Of a DNA stretch of 64,000 bases, positions 24,022 through 33,662 are shown piece by piece. This stretch comes from an uncultured Latescibacterota bacterium (lineage in GTDB: Bacteria; Latescibacterota; UBA2968; UBA8231). Where the stretch lies: the NCBI GenBank assembly GCA_958295495.1, contig OY282352.1:4156548-4220547 (forward strand), written 5' to 3'. Both the position numbers and the translations under genes were made by a program. Within the stretch, counting starts at the first letter, position 1; every line of letters begins with the position of its first letter. A model generated the notes under the pieces. That model saw nothing but the letters and a program-made list of their open reading frames with translations, did not search any database and was not told the DNA's origin.

Positions 24022-26328
24022 ATGCCCATCAGTGACCAAGACCTTCAAGCCGCCCTCCCCGACCTCGAAGGCACCCAATGTTGCGAGGGCCTTGAAAAAA
24101 CCGTCGCCATTCACCGCGACCCTTGGGGAATCCCCCATATCCAAGCTGCCGGCGAAGCCGACCTGTTCTTCGCCCAAGGCTTCGCCACAGCCCAAGACCG
24201 CCTGTGGCAGATGGACTTCGACCGCCATCAGGCCCTGGGCCGCTGGTCCGAATGGGCCGGCCCCGCAGGATTGGCCCGCGACCGCCTCTTGCGCGCCGCG
24301 GGCATGGGCCGCACCGCCAAGTTGGACTACGAAGCGTCCAGCCCCCAAGCCCGCGCCATGCTCGACGCGTACGCGGCTGGCGTCAACGCCTTTTTGGCGC
24401 CGACAACGGCCCTACCCGTCGAATACCAACTCCTCGGCCAGCGCCCCGAGCCGTGGGAAAGCTGGCACTGCCTCGCCGTGTACAAGATGCGCAACAGCCT
24501 GCTCGGCACCTTTGAATCCAAGCTTTGGCGCACCCGTCTCGCCCAAGTCGTAGGCCCTGAAAACCTCGCTCAGCTGTTCAAAGGCTACCCTCAAGGCCAC
24601 CTGCTCACCGTGCCCCCCGGCACCGAGTACCAGGGAGAACCCCTCGACGGCCTCGCGGCCCTCAGCCGCCGCGAAACCGACCCCGGGTCCAATGCGTGGT
24701 CCGTCGCGGGTGCGTACGCGGATTCGGGCTTGCCGCTGGTGGCCGGAGACTCGCACCGCGCCCTCGACACCCCTTCGGTCTATTACCAAATCCACCTCGC
24801 CTGCCCGGACTTTGCCGTCAGCGGCTACTCGGTGCCCGGCGTCCCCGGCACCCTGCACTTTTGCCACAACGAGTACGTGGCTTGGGGCATGACCTACGGT
24901 AGTGCCGATACCCAGGATTTGTTCGTCGAGCACTTCCGCGAAACGGCCGATGGCTTGGAGTACGACTTCAGGGGCGCGTGGCGGCCAGCGCAAATCCTGC
25001 GGGAAGAAATCCACGTCCGCGGCGCAGCACCCGTCACCTCCGAGGTCGTCATTACCCACCACGGACCCATCATCGCTGGCGATCCGCGCAAAGGCCGAGC
25101 CATTGCCATCAGCGACCCCGGTCTCATCGAAGGTACTCCTTGGGCCGACGCGGCCCGCGATGCCATGCGCGCCCGCTCGGTCGCGGACTTGCACCAAGCC
25201 TTTGCCCGCTGGACCGACCGCGTCAACAACTACGCCGTCGCCGATGTCCACGGCTGCTTAGGCTATCTCCACGCGGGCCGCATCCCGATGCGCGAGGCCG
25301 CAAACGGCTGGTGCGCCGTCCCCGGCTGGACCGGCGAGCACGAATGGCAAGGCTACATTCCCCACGCCGAGCTGCCCAAAGCCATAGACCCGGCAACAGG
25401 CTATGCCATCACCTGCAACCAGCGCGTGACCGGCTCCGATTATCCCTACTACGTCGGGCTTGTCTTTAGCCCGGATTACCGCGCCCGCCGCATCCAGACC
25501 CGCATCCTCGAACTAGCAAAGGGCACGGCCACGCCCGAGGCTATGGGCCGCATTCATGCCGAATGCGTCTCGCTCCCGGCCGAGGTCTTTACGCGGGCCT
25601 TGCTCGCCATTGAGCCGCCCGACGCCGACTGTGCCCAAGCCCTCGACCTGCTGCGCCAGTGGGACTGCCGGATGGACCGCGACCAAGCCCAGCCGGCGAT
25701 CTATGCCCAAACCCGCGCCCTGCTCGGCTACCACCTCGCTCAACACCTGTTCGGCGACGACGCCCTGACCTTGCTCGCAGAGGACGGCGGCGATGCCCAC
25801 TGGCGTCTTATAAACCTCGAAGCAACCCTCGCTATCGAACGCGGCGATACTGGGCTGCTGCCGCCCGGCCAAACTTGGTCCCAAGCCCTGACCGAGGCTC
25901 TCACTGGCACGCTCGCCGCGCTCAAAGAGGCCCTCGGCGACGACATGCGCCACTGGCGTTGGGGCCGCTTGCATCGCACCCAGCCCCAGCACCCGCTCTC
26001 CGCGGTGTTCCCGGAGGCCGCTTCCTTCCTCGACCCCCCTTCGCTTCCCGTCCACGGCGATGGCGACACGCCCCTCGCCGGCAGCTATGCCTTTGACGAC
26101 TTCGCGGTTACGGGTCTTTCGGTCAACCGCTATGTCTTCGATCCCTCCGACTGGACCCGCTCGCGCTGGATCGCGCCGCTGGGGGCCTCTGGCCACCCGG
26201 CTAGCCCGCACTACGCCGACCAAGCCCAGCTTTGGGCCGATGTGGAGTTTATACCTCAGTTGTGGGATTGGCAGGAGATCTGCGACCGGGCGGAGACGAC
26301 CCAGCACTTGGTGCCGGAGGCGGAATAA
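24022..26328 (+). CDS. Penicillin acylase family N-terminal nucleophile hydrolase
   Basis: A 768-residue Ntn-hydrolase that would self-cleave into alpha and beta chains and hydrolyse an amide bond (beta-lactam side chain, acyl-homoserine lactone or other acyl amide). The alpha part includes IHRDPWGIPHIQA and AQGFATAQDRLWQMDF. The cleavage site and nucleophile are in DPGSNAWSVAG, where Ser becomes the beta-chain N-terminus; GDSHRALDTPSVYYQIHL and NEYVAWGMTYG follow. No signal peptide is evident, so it may be cytoplasmic, which is atypical for acylases. ATG 24022 has a strong GGAGG seven nt upstream. Confidence 0.88.
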   Translation: MPISDQDLQAALPDLEGTQCCEGLEKTVAIHRDPWGIPHIQAAGEADLFFAQGFATAQDRLWQMDFDRHQALGRWSEWAGPAGLARDRLLRAAGMGRTAKLDYEASSPQARAMLDAYAAGVNAFLAPTTALPVEYQLLGQRPEPWESWHCLAVYKMRNSLLGTFESKLWRTRLAQVVGPENLAQLFKGYPQGHLLTVPPGTEYQGEPLDGLAALSRRETDPGSNAWSVAGAYADSGLPLVAGDSHRALDTPSVYYQIHLACPDFAVSGYSVPGVPGTLHFCHNEYVAWGMTYGSADTQDLFVEHFRETADGLEYDFRGAWRPAQILREEIHVRGAAPVTSEVVITHHGPIIAGDPRKGRAIAISDPGLIEGTPWADAARDAMRARSVADLHQAFARWTDRVNNYAVADVHGCLGYLHAGRIPMREAANGWCAVPGWTGEHEWQGYIPHAELPKAIDPATGYAITCNQRVTGSDYPYYVGLVFSPDYRARRIQTRILELAKGTATPEAMGRIHAECVSLPAEVFTRALLAIEPPDADCAQALDLLRQWDCRMDRDQAQPAIYAQTRALLGYHLAQHLFGDDALTLLAEDGGDAHWRLINLEATLAIERGDTGLLPPGQTWSQALTEALTGTLAALKEALGDDMRHWRWGRLHRTQPQHPLSAVFPEAASFLDPPSLPVHGDGDTPLAGSYAFDDFAVTGLSVNRYVFDPSDWTRSRWIAPLGASGHPASPHYADQAQLWADVEFIPQLWDWQEICDRAETTQHLVPEAE

Positions 26329-26549
26329 ATCCATAAGATCCGTGTCAAACGGACATCTACGCCTATTTCCTCCTTGACTTCGCGCAAAGTCGTCTGATTA
26401 ATCGCCTCTCCTTTTTTCATCATCCTGCTAGGGAGGGTCCAGTTTTTGTCACCGCAATCCTTCTTTACCAGTAAAATCCGATCATCCCGCCAGATTAAGA
26501 CCCCAGCAGCGACAAAAAAGCGCGATAGTATGTGCCTGTACCTGGCCAA
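26329..26549 (-). pseudogene. Nudix hydrolase, truncated at the 3' end
   Basis: Starting at ATG 26549 the frame gives a Nudix N-terminus (VAAGVLIWRDDRILLVKKD) and most of the Nudix box (KKGEAINQTTLREVKEEIGV), then one more strand (RILWIYSASG). After that it runs into sequence antisense to the penicillin acylase 3' end and stops at 26256. The first glycine of the box is replaced (LPSR for LPGG). The C-terminal half is missing, so function is unlikely. Confidence 0.7.
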
Positions 26550-28011
26550 AGCCGACGTTTTCTCGAACAGACAGTTCGTATCGAACGAAATCTTGGAAGA
26601 TGACGCTAGTACGCTTCCACAGATCCTTCTGCGGGTACTTCACTATATTCTTTCCGTCAAGTAGGATCTCACCCTCCGTCGGATCATACAGTCTCACTAG
26701 CAACTTCACTAAGGTCGTCTTTCCTGCGCCGTTAGCACCCACCAATGCAATCGAGTCTCCTGGGGATACTTTGAAAGACACGCCCCTGAGCACATCAGTG
26801 TCTGTCCCTGGATAACGGAAGGACACCGCTCGGAACTCTATCCCGGTTCCGAGATTCTCCGGAAGTCTCAGTCCTTCGCCCTTCGCACTATGCGTCAGAG
26901 CCCCTTGAACGGCATCAGGCTCCATGTCGAGGAAATCCATGAGTAATCCCGCAAACAGGAGGTGCTCATAGAAAATACCCCCATTCTCAAACAGCGTCTT
27001 CATCCCGTTGCGAGACTGTTCGCCCGCCTGAAGGACAAGTGCGACATCTCCTATGCTCAATTGCCCTCGAATGCCCTGAATCGCGGCGTATCCCCAGATC
27101 ACAACGGTTCCTAGGATCGACACACTGTCCCCGACTAGTCCGATACGCACCTGCTTGAACCTAAGGCCTCTAGTCTCCCTGAGAAACCGCTGCCAATATG
27201 CCAAGAAGCGGCTCAGTAGCGTCTCGCGTAGACCAAGCAAGCGGATTTCCTTGGCAGCCTCTCTTGATCCAAGCAGGTTGGATAGATAGAAGGCCATTCT
27301 TCGAGCGGGTGTGTGGGTTCCTACCAGCGAGAACCTTTTTCCTGCGAAGTATGCACTAATAATTACTTGGGGTAGAGCCGTAAGTATCACTAGCGGCACC
27401 GCTAAGGCATGTAACCGCACAAGTAGGGCACACACACCGAGGAGTGATATCATCGAGCCGAATAACTCGACCCAGAGGACCGCAAGGTTGTAAATGCGGT
27501 ATCCGTCGCGGCGAGCTCTCTCCATCGTATCATGGAAGGAAGGGGTCTCATAGAACGAGATATCTAACTGGCTTGCTTTCTTCAAGATCTCGTATTCTAC
27601 CTTAATCCAGACTTGAAAACCCCAGAGCTCTTTTACGCTGGAGAGCATGGCTTGGCAAAGTGACCCGACAATCCACACAAGCAGGATCCCGCATAGCCCT
27701 ACAGCGATCACTTGCCAACTCTCCGAGAAGCTCTCCAAGCCCGCGCCAAATCCGTCGACCACATCATCTATCAACACCTTGCTCAACCATATCTGTGTGG
27801 GGGTGACTAGGGCTTGAACGACAGTCAGTCCCATCGTGTAGAACGTGAACGTCTTGTTAGTTCTCCACACCAAGCCGAATACACGAGGATAGTACCTCAG
27901 TACACTGAGGAAGGCTCCTAGCCCCTCCATCGGTCTCGTCACTGACAAAACTTGCCTCGCATATAACAGTATCCTATCTAACCTCAATCTTCGGGTTCTC
28001 TCATGCGCCAT
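26482..28011 (-). pseudogene. ABC exporter (permease-ATPase), truncated in the ATPase domain
   Basis: 509 residues. A six-helix ABC exporter membrane domain (about 50-340) is followed by a nucleotide-binding domain with Walker A (VGANGAGKTTLVKLLVRLYDP) and Q-loop (VIFQDFVRYELSVRENVGFG). Directly after the Q-loop the frame enters the Nudix gene in another register and ends (FCRCWGLNLAG). The LSGGQ signature, Walker B and H-loop are absent, so the ATPase cannot work as encoded. The rest resembles lipid or peptide exporters found in RiPP-type clusters. The A24 peptidase gene lies 37 nt upstream on the same strand. Confidence 0.8.
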
Positions 28012-28047
28012 GACTAGAGTATCCGCCGAATAAGACGTTAGGGCTTC

Positions 28048-28485
28048 CTATGGAGGACTGGCATTTAGGCGGAATCGGGTGCGCCAGAAGAACATAGCAT
28101 TCAGTATTAACACGCCGGGGGCCGCTGCTAAAGATATAGGAGGGGCGAGAGGCGGTATGAGGCTAGGTGGCAACGCCAGAACCGCCGTACAGAAAAGCTT
28201 GGCGTCTCCCGGTGCCCAAAAGCCGCAGAATGTCAAACTCAGAGCGATGCCCAAGGCCACAAGGATATTGCCCCCTACTTGGCTGACAGAAGTTACATCG
28301 AGATGAATCATCAGCATCTGGCCCAAGATCCCGCAGGCGAGCAAGATGAGAACCGGCTTATTGGGGATCAATCGCGTTCGTATGTCCCAGATGCTGGCAT
28401 ATAAACCGATAGTAAGGAGAGCCGAGAGCATGCCGAACTCTATCCAGAACACTGGGTTCCTAACTAATTCTTGCAACATGTGCAT
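28048..28485 (-). CDS. A24-type prepilin peptidase domain protein
   Basis: A 145-residue polytopic membrane protein with the two aspartates of A24 (prepilin/CpaA-type) peptidases: Asp34 in SIWDIRTRLIPNK and Asp94 in WAPGDAKLF. Five or so hydrophobic segments are visible. It lacks the N-terminal methylase domain of PilD, as in CpaA or TadV. No pilin genes lie nearby; instead it precedes an ABC exporter on the same strand, so it may once have trimmed an exported peptide. Start ATG 28485; the second in-frame ATG is 6 nt downstream. Confidence 0.78.
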   Translation of the reverse strand: MHMLQELVRNPVFWIEFGMLSALLTIGLYASIWDIRTRLIPNKPVLILLACGILGQMLMIHLDVTSVSQVGGNILVALGIALSLTFCGFWAPGDAKLFCTAVLALPPSLIPPLAPPISLAAAPGVLILNAMFFWRTRFRLNASPP

Positions 28486-28526
28486 CTCCTCTTGCTTGAT
28501 AAGTTCTGAATGCGGCTCGGAGATTG

Positions 28527-28685
28527 TCAGTAGCGTTCGTAGGCAAACAGGACGCTGGCGGCCTTGTTGGCATCGACGATGGTCCCGTCCCGCTCGGCGA
28601 TGAAGAGAGCCTCACCCAACTCTTCAAATAGGCCGCGATAGAAGGCTTGGTCGCGCCTCGTTTTTTTGAGCTTGGGCTTGCCCAT
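28527..28685 (-). pseudogene. PAS-domain N-terminal fragment
   Basis: A 52-codon open frame from ATG 28685 begins MGKPKLKKTRRDQAFYRGLF and continues with the start of a PAS domain (F-I-A-E-R-D-G-T-I-V-D-A-N-K-A-A), then stops after FAYERY. The remainder of a PAS sensor (about 80 more residues plus output domain) is missing. It may be expressed but should not fold as a complete PAS domain. Confidence 0.6.
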
Positions 28686-28741
28686 GGATGCTCCTTATGG
28701 GTTGGGGCGTCCTGCTTTTAGGCCCGCTGGCCGACTCAAAA

Positions 28742-29368
28742 TTATGTCGGTGCTTCTCGCCCCGCTAACTTTTGCCATGCGGCCCGCGCCGCCCCATAGC
28801 TTTCCCGCGTATCCACATCCACGAAAATGCCCTCGTCCTCCACGGGCACCTCGATGACGTTGGCCGCGTGCCGACGCACGACTGGCCGCGCCCCCCGGTC
28901 CCCTGCCAACCTCAGCAGCTCCCCCCGATAGGCCCTGCCAAAGGCCACTGGATGGCCGCGCCGCCCGTCGCATACCGGCACGGCGATAGCCTCCCTACTT
29001 TTTAACGCCTCGGCGACCCGTTCCATCGTCTTTCCAGCTACCTGCGGCATGTCCCCCAGCGCAAAGAGATACCCTTGCTCGCCGACTGCCGCTTCCACGC
29101 CCACGCTGATAGAGGCCGCCATCCCCTCGGCAAAGTCTGGATTGTGTACCAGCCGCACGGGATAGCGGCTCAACGCTTCCCCTACCGCTGCCCGCTGATG
29201 CCCTGTCACCACGACCACCTCCCCCAAACCCACCTCGCAGACCCGCTCCACCACAGCTTGGAGGACGCATCGCGCCTCCCAAGGCAGCAGCAACTTATTG
29301 GCACCCTCCATCCGCGAGGAACGCCCCGCCGCCAGTACGATCCCGCTGAGGTCTGCGAATCTGGTCAT
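28742..29368 (-). CDS. Molybdenum cofactor cytidylyltransferase-like NTP transferase (MocA family)
   Basis: About 208 residues of the MobA-like nucleotidyltransferase fold. The nucleotide-binding start is GIVLAAGRSSRMEGANKLLL, then VVVVTGHQ, FALGDMPQV (metal Asp) and GRRGHPVAFG. In molybdenum hydroxylase systems MocA adds CMP to molybdopterin, giving the dinucleotide cofactor used by CoxL-type subunits. ATG 29368 is preferred over the in-frame ATG 29431, since the family starts close to the glycine loop. It is divergent from the coxG gene, with 103 nt between. Confidence 0.83.
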   Translation of the reverse strand: MTRFADLSGIVLAAGRSSRMEGANKLLLPWEARCVLQAVVERVCEVGLGEVVVVTGHQRAAVGEALSRYPVRLVHNPDFAEGMAASISVGVEAAVGEQGYLFALGDMPQVAGKTMERVAEALKSREAIAVPVCDGRRGHPVAFGRAYRGELLRLAGDRGARPVVRRHAANVIEVPVEDEGIFVDVDTRESYGAARAAWQKLAGREAPT

Positions 29369-29471
29369 TCCAATCCGTTGCTCGGCCGGTTGTTTAATTG
29401 ACAAGGACAGGCAAAATTTTTTAATATCCATCGCGTCATCCGCTTCTGGCCCTCAATCACAGCATTGGCCC

Positions 29472-29915
29472 ATGCAGTTTGCAGGCTCTCATACCTTTAG
29501 TGCCCCGCGGCAAATCCTGTGGGACTTGCTCAACGACCCCGAGGTCTTGGCGCGCATCACGCCAGGCGTCGATACCTTGGAGCAGACCGGCCCCGGCCAG
29601 TACCAAGCCGTGCTGCACATCAAAATGGGGCCGATCAACAGCACGTTCAACGGCGCGCTGCAAGTAGTAGATAGCAAGGAGCCGGAAAGCTATCGCCTGC
29701 TCATCAATGTCGATGGCAAGATCGGCCAGATTGCAGCCGAGGGCCGCGTCCGGCTCGCCGACCAAGGCCGCGAGACCGCGGTGGCCATCGAGGGCGGCTC
29801 CCAGTTGACGGGCCGATTGGCGAGCATGGGCCAGCGCCTGCTCTCGGGCGTAGCGCGGATGTTTACCAACCAGTTTTTCAAGGCGCTGGAACGCGAAGTA
29901 TCAATTAGGAAGTAG
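29472..29915 (+). CDS. coxG: CoxG/SRPBCC family protein
   Basis: 147 residues matching the carbon monoxide dehydrogenase subunit G family: MQFAGSHTFSAPRQILWDLL start, LARITPGVDTLE, and AEGRVRLADQG. It is a START-like lipid/ligand-binding fold. In carboxydotrophs CoxG recruits CO dehydrogenase to the membrane. Here it leads the hydroxylase operon coxG-coxS-coxL-coxM. The ATG at 29472 starts at the conserved M-x-F/L-x-G-x-x-x-F; a longer open frame upstream is not similar. Confidence 0.87.
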   Translation: MQFAGSHTFSAPRQILWDLLNDPEVLARITPGVDTLEQTGPGQYQAVLHIKMGPINSTFNGALQVVDSKEPESYRLLINVDGKIGQIAAEGRVRLADQGRETAVAIEGGSQLTGRLASMGQRLLSGVARMFTNQFFKALEREVSIRK

Positions 29916-29967
29916 GAATTCCCGGCCCCAATTCGCAATTCGCAATTTCATTTAATAGGAGGCGACT

Positions 29968-30432
29968 ATGGCAGTAGCGATTAAGGTCACGGTCAACGGC
30001 CAGCCCCACGAGCACGAGGTGGAGCCGCGCCAGATGCTCGTCGGCTATTTGCGCGAGGAACTGGGCCTGACGGGCACCCACGTCGGCTGCGACACCAGCA
30101 ACTGCGGTGCCTGCACCGCTGTCGTCGATGGCCAAGCCGTCAAGGTCTGCACCATGCTCGCGGCGCAAGCCGACGGCGCGGAGATAACGACCATCGAAGG
30201 GCTTGCGCCCAACGGCGCACTGCATCCGTTGCAGGAAGCCTTCCGCGAGACCCACGGCTTGCAGTGCGGCTTTTGCACGCCCGGCATGATTATGGCCGCT
30301 TGGCAGCTACTAGAGCGCAACGCAATGCCCAGCGACGCGGAGATCCGCCACGCGCTCGAAGGCAACTTTTGCCGCTGCACGGGCTACGACAACATCATCA
30401 AGGCGGTCAAACGCGCCGCCGAGAGCGCATAG
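29968..30432 (+). CDS. coxS: Molybdenum hydroxylase small 2Fe-2S subunit (CoxS-like)
   Basis: 154 residues carrying two 2Fe-2S clusters. The N-terminal plant-type cluster is in GCDTSNCGACTAVVDG plus Cys of VKVCTM; the C-terminal cluster is in QCGFCTPGM and FCRCTGYDN. It transfers electrons from the molybdenum site to the FAD subunit. TAGGAGGCG lies just upstream of ATG 29968. It is 9 nt from coxL. Confidence 0.95.
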   Translation: MAVAIKVTVNGQPHEHEVEPRQMLVGYLREELGLTGTHVGCDTSNCGACTAVVDGQAVKVCTMLAAQADGAEITTIEGLAPNGALHPLQEAFRETHGLQCGFCTPGMIMAAWQLLERNAMPSDAEIRHALEGNFCRCTGYDNIIKAVKRAAESA

Positions 30433-30441
30433 GAGGCCGCT

Positions 30442-32814
30442 ATGGGAGTCATAGGACAATCCGTCAAGCGCGTCGAAGACCAGCGCTTTATCACCGGCAA
30501 GGGCCGCTACACCGATGACATTGCCCTGCCCAATTCGACCTTTGCGGCGCTCGTGCGCAGCCCGCATGCCCACGCCGCGATTAAGGGCGTTGACACAACG
30601 GCCGCGGCCGCCGCTTCTGGCGTGGTGGCCGTCTTCACGGGTGCCGACCTCGAAGCCGCTGGCGTCAGCGGCCTGCCCTGCGGTTGGCAGGTGGATTTCA
30701 AAAATGGCGACACCATGAAGGAGCCAGCCCATCCGGTGCTGGCCGCGGCCAAGGTGCGCCACGTCGGCGACCCGGTCGCCATCGTCCTCGCTGAGAGCCG
30801 CGAGCAAGCTGCGGATGCCGCCGAGTTGGTGGTAGTGGAGTACGAGGTCTTGGACGCGACCGTCGTGGCAATCCAAGCAATAGAAGAGGGCGCGCCCCAG
30901 TTGTTCGACGACGTGCCCAACAACACATCCTTCGACTGGGCGCTCGGCGACCAAGCGGCAACGGACGCGGCCTTGGCCAGTGCCGCGCACGTCACCACCT
31001 TGGAGTTCAAAAATCAACGGCTCATCCCCAACGCGATTGAGCCGCGCTGCGCCATTGGCGACTACGACGGCGCGCGCGACCACTACACGCTCTACACCTC
31101 GTCGCAGAACCCCCACGTCATTCGCCTGCTGATGACGGCGTTTGTCCTAAACCTGCCCGAGCACAAGGTGCGCGTGGTGTCGCCGGATGTCGGCGGTGGC
31201 TTTGGCTCCAAAATTTTTCACTACGCCGAAGAGGTTCTCGTCACGTGGTGCTCCCGCCAGATTGGCCGCCCGGTCAAGTGGACCGCCAGCCGTAGCGAGG
31301 CATTCCTCACCGACGCCCACGGCCGCGATCACCACACCAAGGTCGAGCTCGGGCTCGACGCCGATGGCCACTTCGTCGGCCTGCGGGTCCAAACCGTCGC
31401 CAACCTCGGCGCGTACCTATCGACCTTCGCGCCCTGCGTACCCACGTATCTCTACGGTACGCTCTTGCAGGGGCTGTACACGACCCCGGCGATCCACGTC
31501 GATGTAACCGGCGTCTTCACCAACACCACCCCGGTTGATGCCCTGCGCGGCGCGGGCCGCCCCGAGGCCACCTACGTCCTCGAGCGCACGGTTGAGCAGG
31601 CCGCCTTGGAGACGGGCCGCGACCCGGCCCAACTGCGGTGCAAAAACTTCATTCCGCCCTTTGACGGCGTCGAGCAGGAAGGCTATCAGACCCAAGTGGC
31701 CCTGCAATACGACAGCGGCAACTACGGGGCCGTGCTCGAAAAAGCCCTCGCGGCCATCGGCTACGACCAACTGCGCGCAGAGCAGGCCAAGGCTCGCGCT
31801 GCCGGGAATGGCCGCTATCTCGGCATTGGCTTTTCGACCTATATCGAAGCCTGCGGCATTGCCCCTTCGGCCGTGGTCGGCGCATTGGGGGCTCGCGCCG
31901 GCCTGTTTGAGAGCGCGGGCGTCCGCGTCCAGCCCACCGGCAAAGTCACCGTCTTCACCGGCAGCCACTCGCACGGGCAGGGCCACGAGACGACCTTTGC
32001 CCAAGTGGTGGCCGACGGGTTGGGCGTGGCGATCGAAGACGTGGACATCATTCACGGCGACACCGAGTCCGTGCCCTTTGGCATGGGCACCTATGGCTCG
32101 CGCTCGCTGGCTGTCGGCGGCACAGCTATCGTCAAGAGCATGGATAAGATCAAGGAGAAGGGGGCCAAGATCGCCGCCCACCTGCTCGAAGCCGCCGAAG
32201 AGGACCTCGAATTCGCCGAAGGTAGCTGGACGGTCAAGGGCACCGACCAGTCGATTTCCTTCGCGGAGGTCGCGCTGGCCGCGTACGTGCCGCACAATTT
32301 TCCCGAGGGATTGGAGCCAGGGCTGGAGTTTACCAGTTTCTACGACCCGGCCAATTTTACCTTTCCCTTTGGTGCTCACATAGCGGTAGTGGAGGTGGAT
32401 GCCGAGACCGGCGTGGTTGCGGTGCGTCGCTACGTGGCCGTTGACGACGTGGGCAATATCGTCAATCCCATGATCGTCGAAGGCCAAGTCGCAGGCGGCA
32501 TTACGCACGGCATTGGCCAAGCCCTGTTCGAGGAGGCCGTGTACGACGACAGCGGCCAGCTCATTTCTGGCTCGTATATGGACTACGTCCTGCCGCGCGC
32601 CGACGACCTGCCTTCCTTTGAAACCGACCACACTGTCACGCCCTGCCCGCACAATCCCCTCGGCGTCAAGGGTGCTGGTGAGACCGGCACGATTGGCTCG
32701 CCGCCGGCCATTGTCAACGCCGTGCTCGACGCCCTGTGGCCTTTGGGCGTGCGCGACCTGACTATGCCGCTGACGCCGCAGAAGGTGTGGCAGGCCATCC
32801 AGCAAGTCAGCTAA
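30442..32814 (+). CDS. Molybdenum hydroxylase large subunit, form II CoxL-like
   Basis: A 790-residue xanthine oxidase-family catalytic subunit that binds the molybdopterin-cytosine dinucleotide. Family blocks visible include GKGRYTDDIALP, HVGDPVAIVLAES, VVSPDVGGGFGSK, GSHSHGQGHETTFAQV, and near the end GVKGAGETGTIGSPPAIVNAV, containing the catalytic glutamate. The active-site loop reads D366-A-L-R-G-A-G-R373. It lacks the Cys of the form I CO dehydrogenase loop (AYxCSFR) and resembles the form II AYRGAGR. It may therefore oxidise an aldehyde, purine-like or other substrate rather than CO. AGGAGG precedes the ATG. Middle of the coxG-S-L-M operon. Confidence 0.9.
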   Translation: MGVIGQSVKRVEDQRFITGKGRYTDDIALPNSTFAALVRSPHAHAAIKGVDTTAAAAASGVVAVFTGADLEAAGVSGLPCGWQVDFKNGDTMKEPAHPVLAAAKVRHVGDPVAIVLAESREQAADAAELVVVEYEVLDATVVAIQAIEEGAPQLFDDVPNNTSFDWALGDQAATDAALASAAHVTTLEFKNQRLIPNAIEPRCAIGDYDGARDHYTLYTSSQNPHVIRLLMTAFVLNLPEHKVRVVSPDVGGGFGSKIFHYAEEVLVTWCSRQIGRPVKWTASRSEAFLTDAHGRDHHTKVELGLDADGHFVGLRVQTVANLGAYLSTFAPCVPTYLYGTLLQGLYTTPAIHVDVTGVFTNTTPVDALRGAGRPEATYVLERTVEQAALETGRDPAQLRCKNFIPPFDGVEQEGYQTQVALQYDSGNYGAVLEKALAAIGYDQLRAEQAKARAAGNGRYLGIGFSTYIEACGIAPSAVVGALGARAGLFESAGVRVQPTGKVTVFTGSHSHGQGHETTFAQVVADGLGVAIEDVDIIHGDTESVPFGMGTYGSRSLAVGGTAIVKSMDKIKEKGAKIAAHLLEAAEEDLEFAEGSWTVKGTDQSISFAEVALAAYVPHNFPEGLEPGLEFTSFYDPANFTFPFGAHIAVVEVDAETGVVAVRRYVAVDDVGNIVNPMIVEGQVAGGITHGIGQALFEEAVYDDSGQLISGSYMDYVLPRADDLPSFETDHTVTPCPHNPLGVKGAGETGTIGSPPAIVNAVLDALWPLGVRDLTMPLTPQKVWQAIQQVS

Positions 32815-32827
32815 GGAGAAGCCGACC

Positions 32828-33643
32828 ATGATCCCTGTCGCGTTTGACTATCATCGTCCCTCTTCAGTAGATGAGGCGATTGAGCTCCTCTCGGACGACG
32901 CCAAGCTCTTAGCTGGCGGCCACAGCCTGTTACCGGCCATGAAGCTGCGCCTGTCGGAACCGGGCGCACTGATCGACATTGGGCGGCTCGCCGAGTGCAA
33001 CTACATCGAAGAGGATGGCGACCTCATCGCTATCGGCGCTGTCACCACCCACCACCAGATTGCGTCCTCGCCCCTGACCAACGCCCGCGTTGCCGCGCTG
33101 GCCCAAGCCGCCGCAGTCATCGGCGATCCGCAAGTCCGCAACAAGGGCACTATTGGCGGCTCGCTGGCTCACGCCGACCCGGCGGCCGACTACCCGGCTG
33201 CGATCTTGGCGTTGGGTGCTGAGATCAAGGTCAAGGGCAAAGAGGGCGAGCGCGTGATTCCCGCGGACGAGTTCTTCATCGACTTGTTTTTGACCGCACT
33301 CGCGCCGGACGAGATCATCACCGAGGTGCGGGTCCCGGCCGCGGAAAAGTCGGCATACTGCAAGTTCCCGCATCCGGCCTCGCGCTTTGCCGTCGTCGGC
33401 TGCGCCGCTGCCTCGGCCGGCGGCGCGGTCAAGGTGGCCTTTACGGGCGTGGCCAATGCGGCCTTCCGCGATACTGAGGTTGAAGAGGCCCTCAGCGGCG
33501 GCTTGAGCGAGGAGTCGATCGCCGCTGCGGCCGCCCGGGCGGCCGACGGACAGGAGGTGCTCGCCGACCACTTTGCTGGCGAAGAGTACCGCCGCCACTT
33601 GGCCAAGGTTTTCGCCCGCAAGGCGCTGGCGGCCATCGCCTGA
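32828..33643 (+). CDS. coxM: Molybdenum hydroxylase FAD-binding medium subunit (CoxM-like)
   Basis: A 271-residue FAD-binding subunit of the vanillyl-alcohol-oxidase fold. It has the flavin motifs LLAGGHSLLPAMKLR and IGGSLAHADPAADYPA (with the preceding NKGT) and the CO dehydrogenase flavoprotein C-terminal domain (residues 170-271). It passes electrons from CoxS to the final acceptor. AAGGAG lies upstream of ATG 32828, 13 nt after coxL. It is the last gene of the operon, followed by an intrinsic terminator at 33663. Confidence 0.93.
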   Translation: MIPVAFDYHRPSSVDEAIELLSDDAKLLAGGHSLLPAMKLRLSEPGALIDIGRLAECNYIEEDGDLIAIGAVTTHHQIASSPLTNARVAALAQAAAVIGDPQVRNKGTIGGSLAHADPAADYPAAILALGAEIKVKGKEGERVIPADEFFIDLFLTALAPDEIITEVRVPAAEKSAYCKFPHPASRFAVVGCAAASAGGAVKVAFTGVANAAFRDTEVEEALSGGLSEESIAAAAARAADGQEVLADHFAGEEYRRHLAKVFARKALAAIA

Positions 33644-33662
33644 GTACCATCGCACCTAACGG

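Noticed and set aside
31417..32829. Long open frame (470 codons) antisense to the hydroxylase large subunit
   Set aside because: High GC creates long antisense frames; the sense strand has clear molybdenum hydroxylase motifs.
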